A DNA stretch of 64,000 nt from Nostocales cyanobacterium (GCA_004292695.1 RDXV01000016.1:1-64000), one strand, 5' to 3'. Positions 29,129 through 38,929 are shown, counted from the first letter of the stretch. Program-made: numbers and translations. The notes: generated from the letters alone by a model not told the origin.

Positions 29129-30313
29129 TCAAAAAATAGCTAATTCAGAATTAGTATGTCTATCAATTACTGGTTTTCCTATGGGTTGATTTCCCTCCAT
29201 GACATTTAGCAAATATTCACCTAATTCTTGAGCGAGTAATACTGGTACTGCATTACCAATTTGTTTATATTTAGAACTAATAGAACCATGAAAAATCCAA
29301 TCATCAGGAAAAGTTTGAATTCTGGCAGACTCGCGGACAGTTAAAGGACGGAGTTCTACAGGATGACACATATCTGTAGCTTTTTGATGGGGACAAGTTG
29401 TAATAGTTGGTGAAGGTTTTTCCCAAGATAATCTTCTGTAAAATCCTACTTTCCCACCACCAGAATTAAAAGCACCACCCATTGCTTCTTGTTTTAATTC
29501 TTCTGGTAAATATCGCCAGTTTTGTCCTGCTTTTAATAGTTTTAAAAACTTTAACCGATTTTCAGAATAAGATATAAATTCTGGCCGATTATCAACCAAA
29601 TCTACTAATCCATCTTTTAAAGTTCTCCATTTTGGTAAAGTTTTACCATCTTTACTATATTTAGCTAAAGGAAAAGTTACATTTTCACCATCTCTAGAAC
29701 CAATGAAAACTACACGCAATCTATTTTGAGGAACTCCATAATCTGCTGCTTCTAATAGGTTGTAAACTACGTTATAACCTAATTCTTTCATTTCTGTTAA
29801 AACAACTTGTAAAGCTGCACCAGCTATTTCATCAGCTTCTAAAGGTGGGTAATTTTTACCACGTTGGTTGATTGGCCGATGACGTAGAGAAGCAGAAAGT
29901 AAACCTCTGACATTTTCCATTAAAAAAAATCGGGGTTGTGCTTCTTTAACAACTCGGATAAAGTCCATAAATAAACTACCGCGAGGGTCCATGACAGAAC
30001 CACGTTTTCCTGCTGTACTAAATGGTTGACAAGGGGGACCACCAGTTACTAAGTCTACTTCACCTGGAAGTAAAGCACGACCTAATTCTAAAACTCTTCC
30101 ACCTTCTTCTAATAATTGTTGAGAACTGACTTTTTCTATTTCTCTAGAAACAGCACTTTCTTGTAGATAGGGACGGTTTATAGCAATAGTTTTGACTGCA
30201 TCTCTATCTTTTTCGACAACGGAAACAGTTTTACATCCTGCTTTTTCTAGACCTAAATCTAAACCATACGCACCCGTAAATAGGGATATAGAAAGAGGTT
30301 GATTATTAATCAT
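29129..30313 (-). CDS. DNA (cytosine-5) methyltransferase
   Basis: The enzyme transfers a methyl group from SAM to C5 of cytosine in DNA. Motif I is SLFTGAYGLDLGLE, motif IV is TGGPPCQPFSTAGKRG with the catalytic Cys, motif VI is MENVRG and motif VIII is QNRLRVVFIGSR. Motifs IX-X (RESARIQTFPDDW, KQIGNAVP) close the chain. The length is 394 residues, with the target-recognition region between about 235 and 320. The recognition sequence cannot be read from the protein. A role in methylating a HIP1-related site, as some solitary cyanobacterial C5 enzymes do, is a possibility only. It is divergent from a 116-residue gene 7 bp away and convergent with the RND pump. Confidence 0.93.
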   Translation of the reverse strand: MINNQPLSISLFTGAYGLDLGLEKAGCKTVSVVEKDRDAVKTIAINRPYLQESAVSREIEKVSSQQLLEEGGRVLELGRALLPGEVDLVTGGPPCQPFSTAGKRGSVMDPRGSLFMDFIRVVKEAQPRFFLMENVRGLLSASLRHRPINQRGKNYPPLEADEIAGAALQVVLTEMKELGYNVVYNLLEAADYGVPQNRLRVVFIGSRDGENVTFPLAKYSKDGKTLPKWRTLKDGLVDLVDNRPEFISYSENRLKFLKLLKAGQNWRYLPEELKQEAMGGAFNSGGGKVGFYRRLSWEKPSPTITTCPHQKATDMCHPVELRPLTVRESARIQTFPDDWIFHGSISSKYKQIGNAVPVLLAQELGEYLLNVMEGNQPIGKPVIDRHTNSELAIF

Positions 30314-30320
30314 ATTATTT

Positions 30321-30671
30321 ATGATGATTGATATTTACCAATATGTTTTACAATTATATAATTTGGTTAATCAAATTATCAATAGCAAAATGGAAAAAGT
30401 TTTAAAAGTGATTAATGACGTAATTACTAACCCCCCTATTCCCCATGAACCCCATAAACAATCTTTGAAAAATTGGGCAATGTATTGTTTAAGAGATAGG
30501 GGTTTTATTGTAGTTTATGCCCAAAATTATGATTTTGCGGTGGAAGTTAAAGGAGGAGGAAAACTATATTTCAATGTCACTAATAATGCTGTGGATTTAG
30601 ATGATCGTGTTAATTGGATAGTTTGGAATAGTGCAGATAAAATAGTCAGTTTGATTCCGCAAATGCTTTAA
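30321..30671 (+). CDS. small hypothetical protein divergent from the C5 methyltransferase
   Basis: I do not recognise this 116-residue soluble protein. The core reads LRDRGFIVVYAQNYDFAVEVKGGGKLYFNVTNN, with an ExK element in a beta strand that superficially recalls PD-(D/E)XK nucleases. The acidic residue sits too close, and the protein is small. Its start codon (ATG at 30321 or 30324; a later ATG at 30390) is only 7 bp from the methyltransferase start, so the two promoters must overlap. It could be a cognate controller, a tiny nuclease or an unrelated gene. Confidence 0.5.
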   Translation: MMIDIYQYVLQLYNLVNQIINSKMEKVLKVINDVITNPPIPHEPHKQSLKNWAMYCLRDRGFIVVYAQNYDFAVEVKGGGKLYFNVTNNAVDLDDRVNWIVWNSADKIVSLIPQML

Positions 30672-30798
30672 CTAAACTTTAACTAAATAAGTTGGGTTGT
30701 GCTGTCAACTCAACCCAATAATTTATTTAATTCAAATTTAATTCAAATTTAATTCAAATTTATCTCTTTGATCTTTGTGTCTGTGGATTATGAGATAA

Positions 30799-31539
30799 TT
30801 AAACTTTAGTAAATACCATAAAGTGCTGTTGTGGTAATTTATTTTTCGTTTCTTGAAAAACCAAACCTACCGCTTGCATTTCTTTTTTCGCTTGTTTTTG
30901 TGTCATTTTATGCAAAGGTTTAATCATGATAAAGGGGTTTTCTCCTCGATATTCAATTAACACAACTTTTCCTCCAGGTTTTAAAGATTTAACAATTTCT
31001 GTCATTACTTCTTGGGGATATGCTAATTCATGGTAAGCATCTACAAATATTGCTAAATCTATACTGTTTGCTGGTAAGTTAGGGTTGGTTTCTGTGGCTA
31101 AAATTGGTTCAACATTATTGATTTTTTTCTCTTCTTTGAAATAATCAATTATTTCTAACATTTGCGGTTGAATATCAACTGCTAAAACTTTACCCTCTGT
31201 TAATAAGGGTGCAATTAAAAAACTTAAATAACCTGTACCCGCACCAATGTCTGCAACTACATCATCTGGTTTTAAATCTAACATTGCAACTATTTGGCTG
31301 GTTTTTTCTTCTGCTTCTCTGCTTGGCCTTTCTAACCAACCTGCACCAGTATAACCCATGACATGAGCTATTTCTCGACCCATGTAGAATTTACCGATAC
31401 CATCAGGACTGTGATTTTGTCGCTGTTCGTATATGGGTAATGCTACGGTGGGAAAGTTGGAGAAAGTAAGTAATATTCCCCAACTTAGCAATATGACGAG
31501 AATTAAATTATAAGTGGTTCTAAAACGCGATCGCACCAT
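30799..31539 (-). CDS. exported or membrane-anchored SAM-dependent methyltransferase
   Basis: This is a class I Rossmann methyltransferase with motif I VVADIGAGTGYLSFL, preceded by a hydrophobic segment (YNLILVILLSWGILLTF) that would act as a signal or anchor. The C-terminal strands include IDLAIFVDAYHELAYP and PGGKVVLIEYRGENP. It has 246 residues. Its first 37 bp overlap the 3' end of the metallophosphoesterase gene upstream, so the two are translationally close and probably one operon. The substrate is unknown. Confidence 0.8.
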   Translation of the reverse strand: MVRSRFRTTYNLILVILLSWGILLTFSNFPTVALPIYEQRQNHSPDGIGKFYMGREIAHVMGYTGAGWLERPSREAEEKTSQIVAMLDLKPDDVVADIGAGTGYLSFLIAPLLTEGKVLAVDIQPQMLEIIDYFKEEKKINNVEPILATETNPNLPANSIDLAIFVDAYHELAYPQEVMTEIVKSLKPGGKVVLIEYRGENPFIMIKPLHKMTQKQAKKEMQAVGLVFQETKNKLPQQHFMVFTKV

Positions 31540-33056
31540 TTTTCCTGTTGATATTCTGTGACTAGGGGTGTAATTACAAACTTAGCAGGATATCCCGCTT
31601 TTACATCCACTCGTACACAGGAATAGGGTTTGATTTTCTCAGCACCATAACCACTACGTCCTACATATAACAGTGAGTCAGCGACTTTACAAGTCTCACC
31701 ATTCAAGGTTTCCATTAATTCTGTTCCTTCTTTCCGTTGTCTGCGGGGACGGCGGCCACTACCACCACAAACTATATAATGAATATTACTGTCAGCATAT
31801 CCCGTATCTGCTGTCTGTAAATGTTCTAAGCAATGTGCATGACCACTAAAAACTACATCTACTAAGGGTCTACCTTCGGTAATATTACCAACTTCAGCGG
31901 CGACTTGTTCAAATACTGACCGTAAACGATGACGCACTGCTAGGGTTTGTCCTTGATTCCACTTTGTAGCTTCTGTAACATAGGGTGGATGATGGAAAAA
32001 TATTACCCTTCCTCGAACATCAGAATTTTGCCAAGATGCAATTAACCGACTTCGCAACCATTCCAGTTGTTCAAAATCTACATCTGCATTGGTGTGGGTT
32101 TCTAGTTGTTTTTGAATATCAATTTTAACTTCGTTAATTTGGTCTAATTTACCACCTAAATCTGCTAATTGTTCGGAATCTTCTGGATTTTCTGAGTTGA
32201 GTTTTTCGCATTCTGCTAATATTTTCAACTCCTCTTGTTCTAAGTTTTGATTTTGTTTTAATAACTCCCGACGTATATTTACAGCGTCTTTTTCTGGTAG
32301 GGGTTCTGGGTTATTAAAAGTGTTAGAATCTAAGGCAAAAAAGTCAATGCCTCCATAATTAAAGCTATAATAACGATTAGGTAAACGGGTAAATTGTCCC
32401 GGTTGGTAACGCAAACATAAACCTGTGTTACTTTTACCTGTGTAATATTTATCTAAATGTTCTCCTAAATTTTGGGGAGAAATTGCCGCTAAATAATCAA
32501 TAAATGCTTTTGTATAAGCGTCTCCTTGATTTGAACCATGCCAACCAATCTCTATATCTTTGTAACGTAACATTCGCCGTAAAGGTAAAGTTGAACCTGT
32601 AATTAAACGATACAACCAGGGAACATCATAATAATCATGATTACCTAAAACTGGCAGAATTGGTAACTTAAATACCATCTGATCATAAGGGATATTTTGC
32701 GGGTTTTCTCCACCTACTAAACATTCCCGATAAGGTTCAATAAAATTAGTCGGATAATATTCACGAGAACCAACTACATAAATTACGTCACCTGTATGTA
32801 AAATAAAACGACAATCTTCACTATGATTTAACATCATTTCTGCAACTTGGCGTTGAGGATGAGAACCATAATGAGATTTAGTTCCCGAATCACCAATTAC
32901 CATAAATGAAAATTGAGAATTTGCCTGTTGACCATCATCTAAAATTAGGGAAGTTTGGTCAATTCCTCGCTGTTGAATATGTGGATGCTGCCACCGCACC
33001 CGCTGTTTCATTTTTTGAATTTTAATCGGAACTGAGGGTTCAGAAATTAATCGCAT
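31503..33056 (-). CDS. metallophosphoesterase
   Basis: This calcineurin-like phosphoesterase has 517 residues. Metal-binding motifs run in order: FMVIGDSG, LHTGDVIY, VLGNHDYYD, IFFHHPPYV and VFSGHAH. An insertion of about 70 residues (about 245-320) is rich in Glu/Gln/Leu and probably forms a coiled coil. No signal peptide is present. Family members hydrolyse phosphomonoesters, diesters or nucleotides. It is the upstream partner in an overlapping pair with the SAM methyltransferase. Confidence 0.88.
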   Translation of the reverse strand: MRLISEPSVPIKIQKMKQRVRWQHPHIQQRGIDQTSLILDDGQQANSQFSFMVIGDSGTKSHYGSHPQRQVAEMMLNHSEDCRFILHTGDVIYVVGSREYYPTNFIEPYRECLVGGENPQNIPYDQMVFKLPILPVLGNHDYYDVPWLYRLITGSTLPLRRMLRYKDIEIGWHGSNQGDAYTKAFIDYLAAISPQNLGEHLDKYYTGKSNTGLCLRYQPGQFTRLPNRYYSFNYGGIDFFALDSNTFNNPEPLPEKDAVNIRRELLKQNQNLEQEELKILAECEKLNSENPEDSEQLADLGGKLDQINEVKIDIQKQLETHTNADVDFEQLEWLRSRLIASWQNSDVRGRVIFFHHPPYVTEATKWNQGQTLAVRHRLRSVFEQVAAEVGNITEGRPLVDVVFSGHAHCLEHLQTADTGYADSNIHYIVCGGSGRRPRRQRKEGTELMETLNGETCKVADSLLYVGRSGYGAEKIKPYSCVRVDVKAGYPAKFVITPLVTEYQQEKWCDRVLEPLII

Positions 33057-33452
33057 ATCTGAAATAAGTAAACAACTGATTTTATTTTAAACGAGTTTAG
33101 AAATAGACTATTATAAAAGATTATATTTAGGTTGATAAATTACAGATGTTTAAAATCATAATTTATCACTAATTCTACTATTATATACATTTTTAGAGGT
33201 ATTTTAGAGGTTTTTTTTAGATAAATATTTGGTATTAATTTTGATTATTTCATCAGTTTTTGTAAATTATCAAAGTAAGATTATTAGCAATTTGGTATAA
33301 TTTTTACTCAAACTAATGATTAAATAAGTTTTTTTGCTGGGTCTAATGTTATCACGTCATCTTCTTAATACTCAGTTAAGTGTTTTTTTTAGTTGGGTTT
33401 CGTTCCATGCTTCGCAACGCGAACAACCCAACCTACATGATTTAATTTTATT
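33057..33452. other. 396-bp AT-rich gap with dispersed hairpin repeat
   Basis: No gene is seen. At 33392-33432 an imperfect palindrome has GTTGGGTTTCGTT and GAACAACCCAAC arms around TGCTTCGCAACGC. A related palindrome in the opposite orientation lies at 42734-42780, so this is a dispersed repeat. The rest is very A+T-rich, probably upstream sequence of the metallophosphoesterase gene. Confidence 0.6.
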
Positions 33453-34688
33453 TTATTTATTGTTAACTAATTGAATTACTCCCCATTCTCCATTTGTTAA
33501 CCAGTTGGGATCTAATGTTGCTAATTCGGTTAAAGTTTCTGCTTTTAAACCTGCGGCAACTTCTGATTTTAAGGTACGTAAAGCTACCATTGGTGCTGGT
33601 AAATAAGTGACTATATCTGCTAATTTTGTAGTATAATCCCAGTGTAAATCACCTAATAAACGCCGATAATTAGCATCACCTTTAACAATAATTAAATTAG
33701 ATTTTGCTAATTCATCATGTAATGATGGGGGAAGTTGCCAAAATGGTAAGGGTGATGTCCAAAAATAATCTTCTTTTAACAGTAATTTACCAGTTTCTAA
33801 ATTTTCACTGAGTCTTTTACTAAATGATTTTACATCAGGATGGCTACCTGCTGCTAAAAATTCTTGGGTATATTGAACATCTTTAATCATTGCATCAGAT
33901 ACAAAGGTAGGATGGGGTTTCAGATGTAAAATAACTTGGTTAGCAAAACCACTATCTAGGAGAAAATTAACTAAACACAAATCACAAATTAACTCAAAAC
34001 CGGCATTATCAACAATGATATCAATGCGGTTATTGTCTGATTTAGTTAATAATTTAGTAACAGCGAAACTATCATCAACAAGAATATTACTCAGTCTTTT
34101 TTCAATATCAAAATTACTTCTGTTATCTGCAAATGCTGACCATAAACTTAAATCTACTCGATTTCCCCATAATGAAAAATACAACAATGCAATTAATGAA
34201 GATTTGTTAGGTTTACTTTGTTGTTGCGATTCTTTTAACCATTTTTCTACTTGGGTACAGAGATATATAATTGCATCTATGGCTATTTCTAAACCTTGCT
34301 CTTTTTGTGATATAAATGGGTCTAAATTTTGGTATTTTCCTGGGATAAAGTAATTGGTAATGTTGAGAATGAGACGATAAAAATAAGTTTCTGCTACAAA
34401 CCAAGGTATATCTATCCACCGTTGATTTAGATAAGGTTTTATATATTGATGCCAATTTTCAATGTCTATTCCATGATCCGGTTTTAAAGGTTGTAAATAT
34501 CCAGTTTTTAAGTCTGTTGCTAATTGCTCTAAACTTTGGTTAATTTCCTGATCAAAGTTATTTTCTTTGATGACACGACGAGCGATATCTGGCATTCTTG
34601 TAGTTACTGTATATTCAGTAAATGAGCCTATTTCAGAACCTAGCAATGGTGAGGGTAATGTAATTTTAGGAAGTTGATTTTTATGCAC
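33453..34688 (-). CDS. ARMT1/DUF89-family damage-control phosphatase
   Basis: DUF89 proteins are metal-dependent phosphatases acting on damaged or excess sugar phosphates and related metabolites. The signature VDNAGFELICDLCLVNFLLD (Asp and Asn metal ligands) and the later LIVKGDANYRRLLGDLHWD block are both present. The length of 411 residues is normal. FTEYTVTTRMPDIARRVI at the N terminus is also characteristic of the family. The physiological substrate is unknown. The gene is alone on this strand. Confidence 0.88.
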   Translation of the reverse strand: MHKNQLPKITLPSPLLGSEIGSFTEYTVTTRMPDIARRVIKENNFDQEINQSLEQLATDLKTGYLQPLKPDHGIDIENWHQYIKPYLNQRWIDIPWFVAETYFYRLILNITNYFIPGKYQNLDPFISQKEQGLEIAIDAIIYLCTQVEKWLKESQQQSKPNKSSLIALLYFSLWGNRVDLSLWSAFADNRSNFDIEKRLSNILVDDSFAVTKLLTKSDNNRIDIIVDNAGFELICDLCLVNFLLDSGFANQVILHLKPHPTFVSDAMIKDVQYTQEFLAAGSHPDVKSFSKRLSENLETGKLLLKEDYFWTSPLPFWQLPPSLHDELAKSNLIIVKGDANYRRLLGDLHWDYTTKLADIVTYLPAPMVALRTLKSEVAAGLKAETLTELATLDPNWLTNGEWGVIQLVNNK

Positions 34689-34893
34689 TGGAAATTTGTT
34701 ATGTATTTTATTTTTCTTGATTATTATATCTTTTTTTGGGTTATCTATTAATCAATTTGAAAATTGTAAATTCAAGTATTATCTGTTTACAAATTTTTAT
34801 AAAAAATAGTTAAATATTTCAGCTATAATTCTTAAATGATTGATATTAGCTGTAGGATAAACATATTTCCATTTTTAGTAAAAAAGAAAATAA

Positions 34894-36249
34894 ATGAAAA
34901 TGAATGAGAATAAATTATTTAAAAAACTCAACAAATCTCTTCAGCAACAAAGTATAAAATTTGTGAGGTTTATGTGGTGTGATAATGCTAACATTATCCG
35001 GGCAAAAGCTGTACACCATCAAATGCTTACCCATTATTGGCGTGACGGTGTTGGTATATCCCCAGGATTACAGGCACTCCCTGTAATGTATGATGCAGTG
35101 ATGGCTAATTCTGGACTGACTCCAGTGGGAGATGTCCGCTTAATTCCCGATTGGCAAACTTTAACTCCTTTGCCATACACACCTACTCATAGCCGTGTAT
35201 TTACAAATATGACTATGGGTGGTAAACCTTGGAATTTGTGTCCTCGCGGTTTTTTGTTGAGGATGATAGAGGAAGCGAAAAAGGAGGGTTTAGAAATTCG
35301 GGCAGCTTTTGAAAATGAGTTTTATTTATTACAAAAAGATGGTGAGTGTGTAGTAGGTGCGGATGCTACTAATTTCGCGGCAACTGCTTCTATGGATGAT
35401 CACGTAGAGGTAATTAATGATATTGTAGATGCCTTAATTAATCAGGAAATACCCGTAGAACAATATTATCCTGAATCGGGTCCAGGACAACAGGAAATTT
35501 CTATGCGGTATACCGGCGCTTTAAATGCTGCGGACTGGCAAATTATATTTAGGGAAACAGTACGGGCGATCGCCAATCGTCATTATTTAACAGCTTCTTT
35601 TTTACCTAAAATTTTTGCGGAAACTGCTGGTAATGGTTGTCACTTACATTTAAGTTTGTGGCGGTTTGGAAATAATGTAACTCCTGATTTTCAAGGTGTA
35701 TGCGGTGTCTCTACAGTTGCCAGATCATTTATTGCAGGTATTTTACATCACTTACCAGCATTAATGGCAATTACTACTCCTAGTCCTAATTCTTACCGTC
35801 GTATCCGTCCACATTTTTGGAGTGGTGCGTTTTCCTGTTGGGGTTTGGATAACAAAGAAGCACCAGTGAGGGTGATCAGTAGTTCTCATGGTGAGGGTTC
35901 TAGCAACTTTGAGTTAAAGACAGTTGATGCAAGTGCAAATCCTTATTTGGCTTTAGGTGCAGTCATAGCCGCAGGATTAGATGGTATCAGAAATAACTTA
36001 GAACCTACTGCCCCAATTGATCAAGATCCGGGACTTTTATCATTAGATGAAAGAGTGAGTAAAGGTATAATTCCTCTACCAGAAAATTTAGGTGAGGCGA
36101 TCGCACATTTGCAAAAAGACGATATTCTATTAACAGCATTAACACCAGAATTATCACAGGCATTTTTAGCAGTGCGTCAAGCAGAATGGGAAGCAATGAA
36201 AGATTGGGAATTAGAGGACGAAGTTAAATTATTATTAGAAAGATATTAA
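34894..36249 (+). CDS. glutamine synthetase-family ligase (FluG C-terminal type)
   Basis: This is a glutamine synthetase fold without proof that it makes glutamine. FVRFMWCDNANIIRAKAV at the N terminus is typical of the GlnT/FluG/gamma-glutamyl-polyamine branch. Catalytic blocks include AAFENEFYLL, YYPESGPGQQEIS, NGCHLHLSLW and RRIRPHFWSGAFSCWGLDNKEAPVR. It is 451 residues. The amidohydrolase gene follows after 12 bp, so the pair mirrors the two halves of fungal FluG. The likely role is ligation of glutamate to an amine, or its reversal; the substrate is unknown. Confidence 0.85.
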   Translation: MKMNENKLFKKLNKSLQQQSIKFVRFMWCDNANIIRAKAVHHQMLTHYWRDGVGISPGLQALPVMYDAVMANSGLTPVGDVRLIPDWQTLTPLPYTPTHSRVFTNMTMGGKPWNLCPRGFLLRMIEEAKKEGLEIRAAFENEFYLLQKDGECVVGADATNFAATASMDDHVEVINDIVDALINQEIPVEQYYPESGPGQQEISMRYTGALNAADWQIIFRETVRAIANRHYLTASFLPKIFAETAGNGCHLHLSLWRFGNNVTPDFQGVCGVSTVARSFIAGILHHLPALMAITTPSPNSYRRIRPHFWSGAFSCWGLDNKEAPVRVISSSHGEGSSNFELKTVDASANPYLALGAVIAAGLDGIRNNLEPTAPIDQDPGLLSLDERVSKGIIPLPENLGEAIAHLQKDDILLTALTPELSQAFLAVRQAEWEAMKDWELEDEVKLLLERY

Positions 36250-36261
36250 GAATCAAAAGCT

Positions 36262-37422
36262 ATGAACCTATCAGAAATTCCCCTCATTGAACAACACGCA
36301 CATAACATTTTAAAGGCAGAAGTAGCCGCAAATTATCCTTTTGCAGCCGCTTTTACAGAAGGTTATGATCCAGAAATAATTAATTATCATGCCAAACATA
36401 CATTATTTTACCGTCGCAGTATCCGCGAAATTGCCACATTATTAAACTGCGAACCGGAAGAAACAGCAATTCTAGAACAGCGGCAAAATTTAGGACTAGA
36501 AAAACTAACTAAACTTTATTTTGATGCTGCGAATTTGGAAGCCATTTATTTAGATGATGGACTCACACCAAATAATATTTTACCTATTTCCTGGCATCAA
36601 CAATTTACGACAGTAAAAAGAATTTTACGTTTAGAATTATTAGCGGAAAAACTCATTTCTGAAATTGATGATTTTCACACTTTTGTAAATGCTTTTATCC
36701 AAGAAATTGATCCACCATCTCCTGATATTGTCGCCTTCAAAAGCATAGCTTGTTATCGTACAGGTTTAAATATTAACCCTGTTGCTCCTGCGGTTGCTGC
36801 TGTACATTTTTATGATTTAAAACAACAACAGAAAAGACAAAAAATCAACCAACCTTTACGATTAACTGATAAACATATTATAGATTTTATCTTACAACAG
36901 GCTTTAATGATTGCTGCTAAATATCAAATTCCTGTACAATTACACACAGGTTTAGGTGATCCAGACTTAGATTTAAGATTAGCAAATCCTTTAAATCTCC
37001 GCTATCTTTTAGAATGTCCCCAATATAAAAATGCTCCTTTAGTTTTACTCCATGCTTCCTATCCTTATATGCGAGAAGCTGGTTATTTAGCTTCCATGTA
37101 TCCCCAAGTTTATCTAGATTTTGGTTTAGCAGTTCCTTTTTTAAGTGTGGCAGGAATGCGAAATACAATTACACAACTTTTAGAATTAATTCCTACTACT
37201 AAATTAATGTATTCTTCTGATGCTCATTCTATTCCTGAATTATATTATTTAGGCGCGAAATGGGGTCGTCAGTTGTTAGGTGAAGTTTTAGAAGCAGCAA
37301 TTAAAGATACGGATATTAATACAAAGGAAGCTGAAGAAATAGCAGTGGCAATTTTAAGAGGTAATGCTTTAAATTTATATGGAAAAAGGGTGAGCATATC
37401 ACCCCATACCCCCCTTAATTAA
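36262..37422 (+). CDS. amidohydrolase (FluG N-terminal type)
   Basis: This metal-dependent amidohydrolase is a TIM barrel of 386 residues. It has IPLIEQHAHNILKAE near the start (HxH ligands), QLHTGLGDPDLDL, a VLLHASYPY strand and LMYSSDAHSIPE with the conserved Asp. Members of this branch are fused to or paired with glutamine synthetase-like ligases and may hydrolyse gamma-glutamyl amides. The tight spacing after the ligase gene implies a two-gene operon. Confidence 0.85.
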   Translation: MNLSEIPLIEQHAHNILKAEVAANYPFAAAFTEGYDPEIINYHAKHTLFYRRSIREIATLLNCEPEETAILEQRQNLGLEKLTKLYFDAANLEAIYLDDGLTPNNILPISWHQQFTTVKRILRLELLAEKLISEIDDFHTFVNAFIQEIDPPSPDIVAFKSIACYRTGLNINPVAPAVAAVHFYDLKQQQKRQKINQPLRLTDKHIIDFILQQALMIAAKYQIPVQLHTGLGDPDLDLRLANPLNLRYLLECPQYKNAPLVLLHASYPYMREAGYLASMYPQVYLDFGLAVPFLSVAGMRNTITQLLELIPTTKLMYSSDAHSIPELYYLGAKWGRQLLGEVLEAAIKDTDINTKEAEEIAVAILRGNALNLYGKRVSISPHTPLN

Positions 37423-37445
37423 GGGTAATAAATTAATAAAAATCC

Positions 37446-38240
37446 TTAAATTCCTGCTCCGTCAAAAAATTCCTGTATTGCCTTATCTCTGATATTACAA
37501 GCAGGTGCGGGTTTGATAATTTTTTCTTCTTCTGTGAAGAAATTACCCACACTTACTAATACAGGAGTTTTGACATTTTCACGGGTTTCTTGAAGTTCCT
37601 GTAGTTGTTCTTCTAGTGCTTCAATTCTATTAACTAAACTACGAATTACTTGGGCTTCTGAGTCTGGTAAATTGTTGTGTTCCAAGGGTGAAACTTTGAC
37701 ACCTGAACGGTAAACAATACGTCCTGGTATCCCCACAACGGTACAGTCCGAGGGAACATCTCTCAAAACCACTGAACCAGCACCAATGCGGACGTTATTA
37801 CCAATTTGAATATTACCTAAAACTTTTGCACCCGCACCCACAACCACATTTTCACCGATGGTAGGGTGACGTTTGCCACTTTCTTTACCTGTACCACCCA
37901 GGGTAACACCTTGGTAAATTAAGGCATAGTCGCCAATAATGGCGGTTTCACCAATGACTACCCCCATACCATGATCAATAAATACTCCTTCACCGATGAC
38001 AGCGCCAGGGTGAATTTCTATACCAGTTAAAAATCTGGCAATGTGAGAAATAAATCGAGGTATAAAGGGAATGCCGATAGCACGCAGCCCATGTGCTACC
38101 CGGTGGAACATTAAAGCCTGTAAACCAGGATAGCAAAATAAGACTTCTAACCAATTTCGGGCTGCTGGGTCACGTTCAAAGATGATGCGAAAGTCGGCAC
38201 GCAATTTAAAGAACATGGATATAGTATCCTTGGACAGCAA
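37446..38240 (-). CDS. cysE: serine O-acetyltransferase CysE
   Basis: CysE makes O-acetylserine from serine and acetyl-CoA, the committed step of cysteine synthesis. The left-handed beta-helix is visible as hexapeptide repeats ([56 protein letters not shown]). The HP and DHG catalytic region is intact. At 264 residues it has a C-terminal extension of about 70 residues beyond the short bacterial form, including a coiled coil ([20 protein letters not shown]), as is common in cyanobacteria. Confidence 0.95.
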   Translation of the reverse strand: MLSKDTISMFFKLRADFRIIFERDPAARNWLEVLFCYPGLQALMFHRVAHGLRAIGIPFIPRFISHIARFLTGIEIHPGAVIGEGVFIDHGMGVVIGETAIIGDYALIYQGVTLGGTGKESGKRHPTIGENVVVGAGAKVLGNIQIGNNVRIGAGSVVLRDVPSDCTVVGIPGRIVYRSGVKVSPLEHNNLPDSEAQVIRSLVNRIEALEEQLQELQETRENVKTPVLVSVGNFFTEEEKIIKPAPACNIRDKAIQEFFDGAGI

Positions 38241-38280
38241 AGCAAGCTACTTTCATATTTTATCGTGATTTGGTCAATAG

Positions 38281-38784
38281 TTAATCTTCTGCAATTTTTA
38301 GGGTGTAGTTGAATTTGTCTCTAGGGTTAAATGTACCTATCCAAATTTTATATTTACCTTTTTTCCATTGGCGATCGCTAACGCTAGCATCTTTACTTCT
38401 ACCTGTGTCATCTCCACAGCGAATTATCTGATCATCTGGACCTTGTATAAATAAGGTTGTGTCTTTATTCCCGCTGTTAATTGCGACTGTTAATTTGTTA
38501 AAGTCTTGCTCTAATATCATGATGTGATCTGGGTTAGGATCACCAAAACCAATACAAACTTTTTTATTTTTGTCCCGGTTACTGATAGCTGATAAGGAGT
38601 AAGTACCTCCTGTGTAACCTGTTGCTGTTGCTGTTTCTGGTTTAAAACCAGGAGTTAATGTCAAAGTGCCAAAATTTGCTTTCTGTGCAGCAACCGGTGT
38701 AGTGATCATGGAGGCGATCGCCGCTAACAGTAAACCATACCGAATTTGAGGCCACAGAGGACGAGTTTTGCTTTTCATAGCCAT
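38281..38784 (-). CDS. secreted hypothetical protein (167 aa)
   Basis: A basic N terminus, a hydrophobic stretch (YGLLLAAIASMITTPVAAQ) and an AQ-type cleavage site indicate export to the periplasm or outside. The mature part is rich in beta strands (FGTLTLTPGF, TLFIQGPDDQIIRCGDD, KYKIWIGTFNPRDKFNYTLKI), resembling the small pre-peptidase C-terminal or carbohydrate-binding-like beta sandwiches common in cyanobacteria. No catalytic motif is seen. It lies 41 bp downstream of cysE's start on the same strand but is unlikely to be functionally linked. Confidence 0.65.
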   Translation of the reverse strand: MAMKSKTRPLWPQIRYGLLLAAIASMITTPVAAQKANFGTLTLTPGFKPETATATGYTGGTYSLSAISNRDKNKKVCIGFGDPNPDHIMILEQDFNKLTVAINSGNKDTTLFIQGPDDQIIRCGDDTGRSKDASVSDRQWKKGKYKIWIGTFNPRDKFNYTLKIAED

Positions 38785-38896
38785 AATCCGATTTTGTAAC
38801 TCTATATACTAATTTTAGGTAAAAAACATCTCATAGATAGTGTTGAGATCACCCTTCTCTTGATCACGGGATCACGGTTTTTTCTACCATTGATCC

Positions 38897-38929
38897 AGAT
38901 CCCCGACCTCTTCAAAAAGTCGGGGATCT
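38897..38929. repeat. hairpin repeat overlapping the stop codon of the DUF3352 gene
   Basis: AGATCCCCGAC (38897-38907) and GTCGGGGATCT (38919-38929) are exact inverted arms with an 11-base loop. The same core forms the hairpin at 5784-5848. The right arm overlaps the stop codon of the minus-strand gene at 38928, so it could also act as a 3' stabiliser. Confidence 0.75.

Noticed and set aside
30321-30671. Restriction endonuclease partner of the C5 methyltransferase
   Set aside because: Only an ExK-like strand is visible and the acidic residue is too close; calling it a restriction enzyme would be unsupported.
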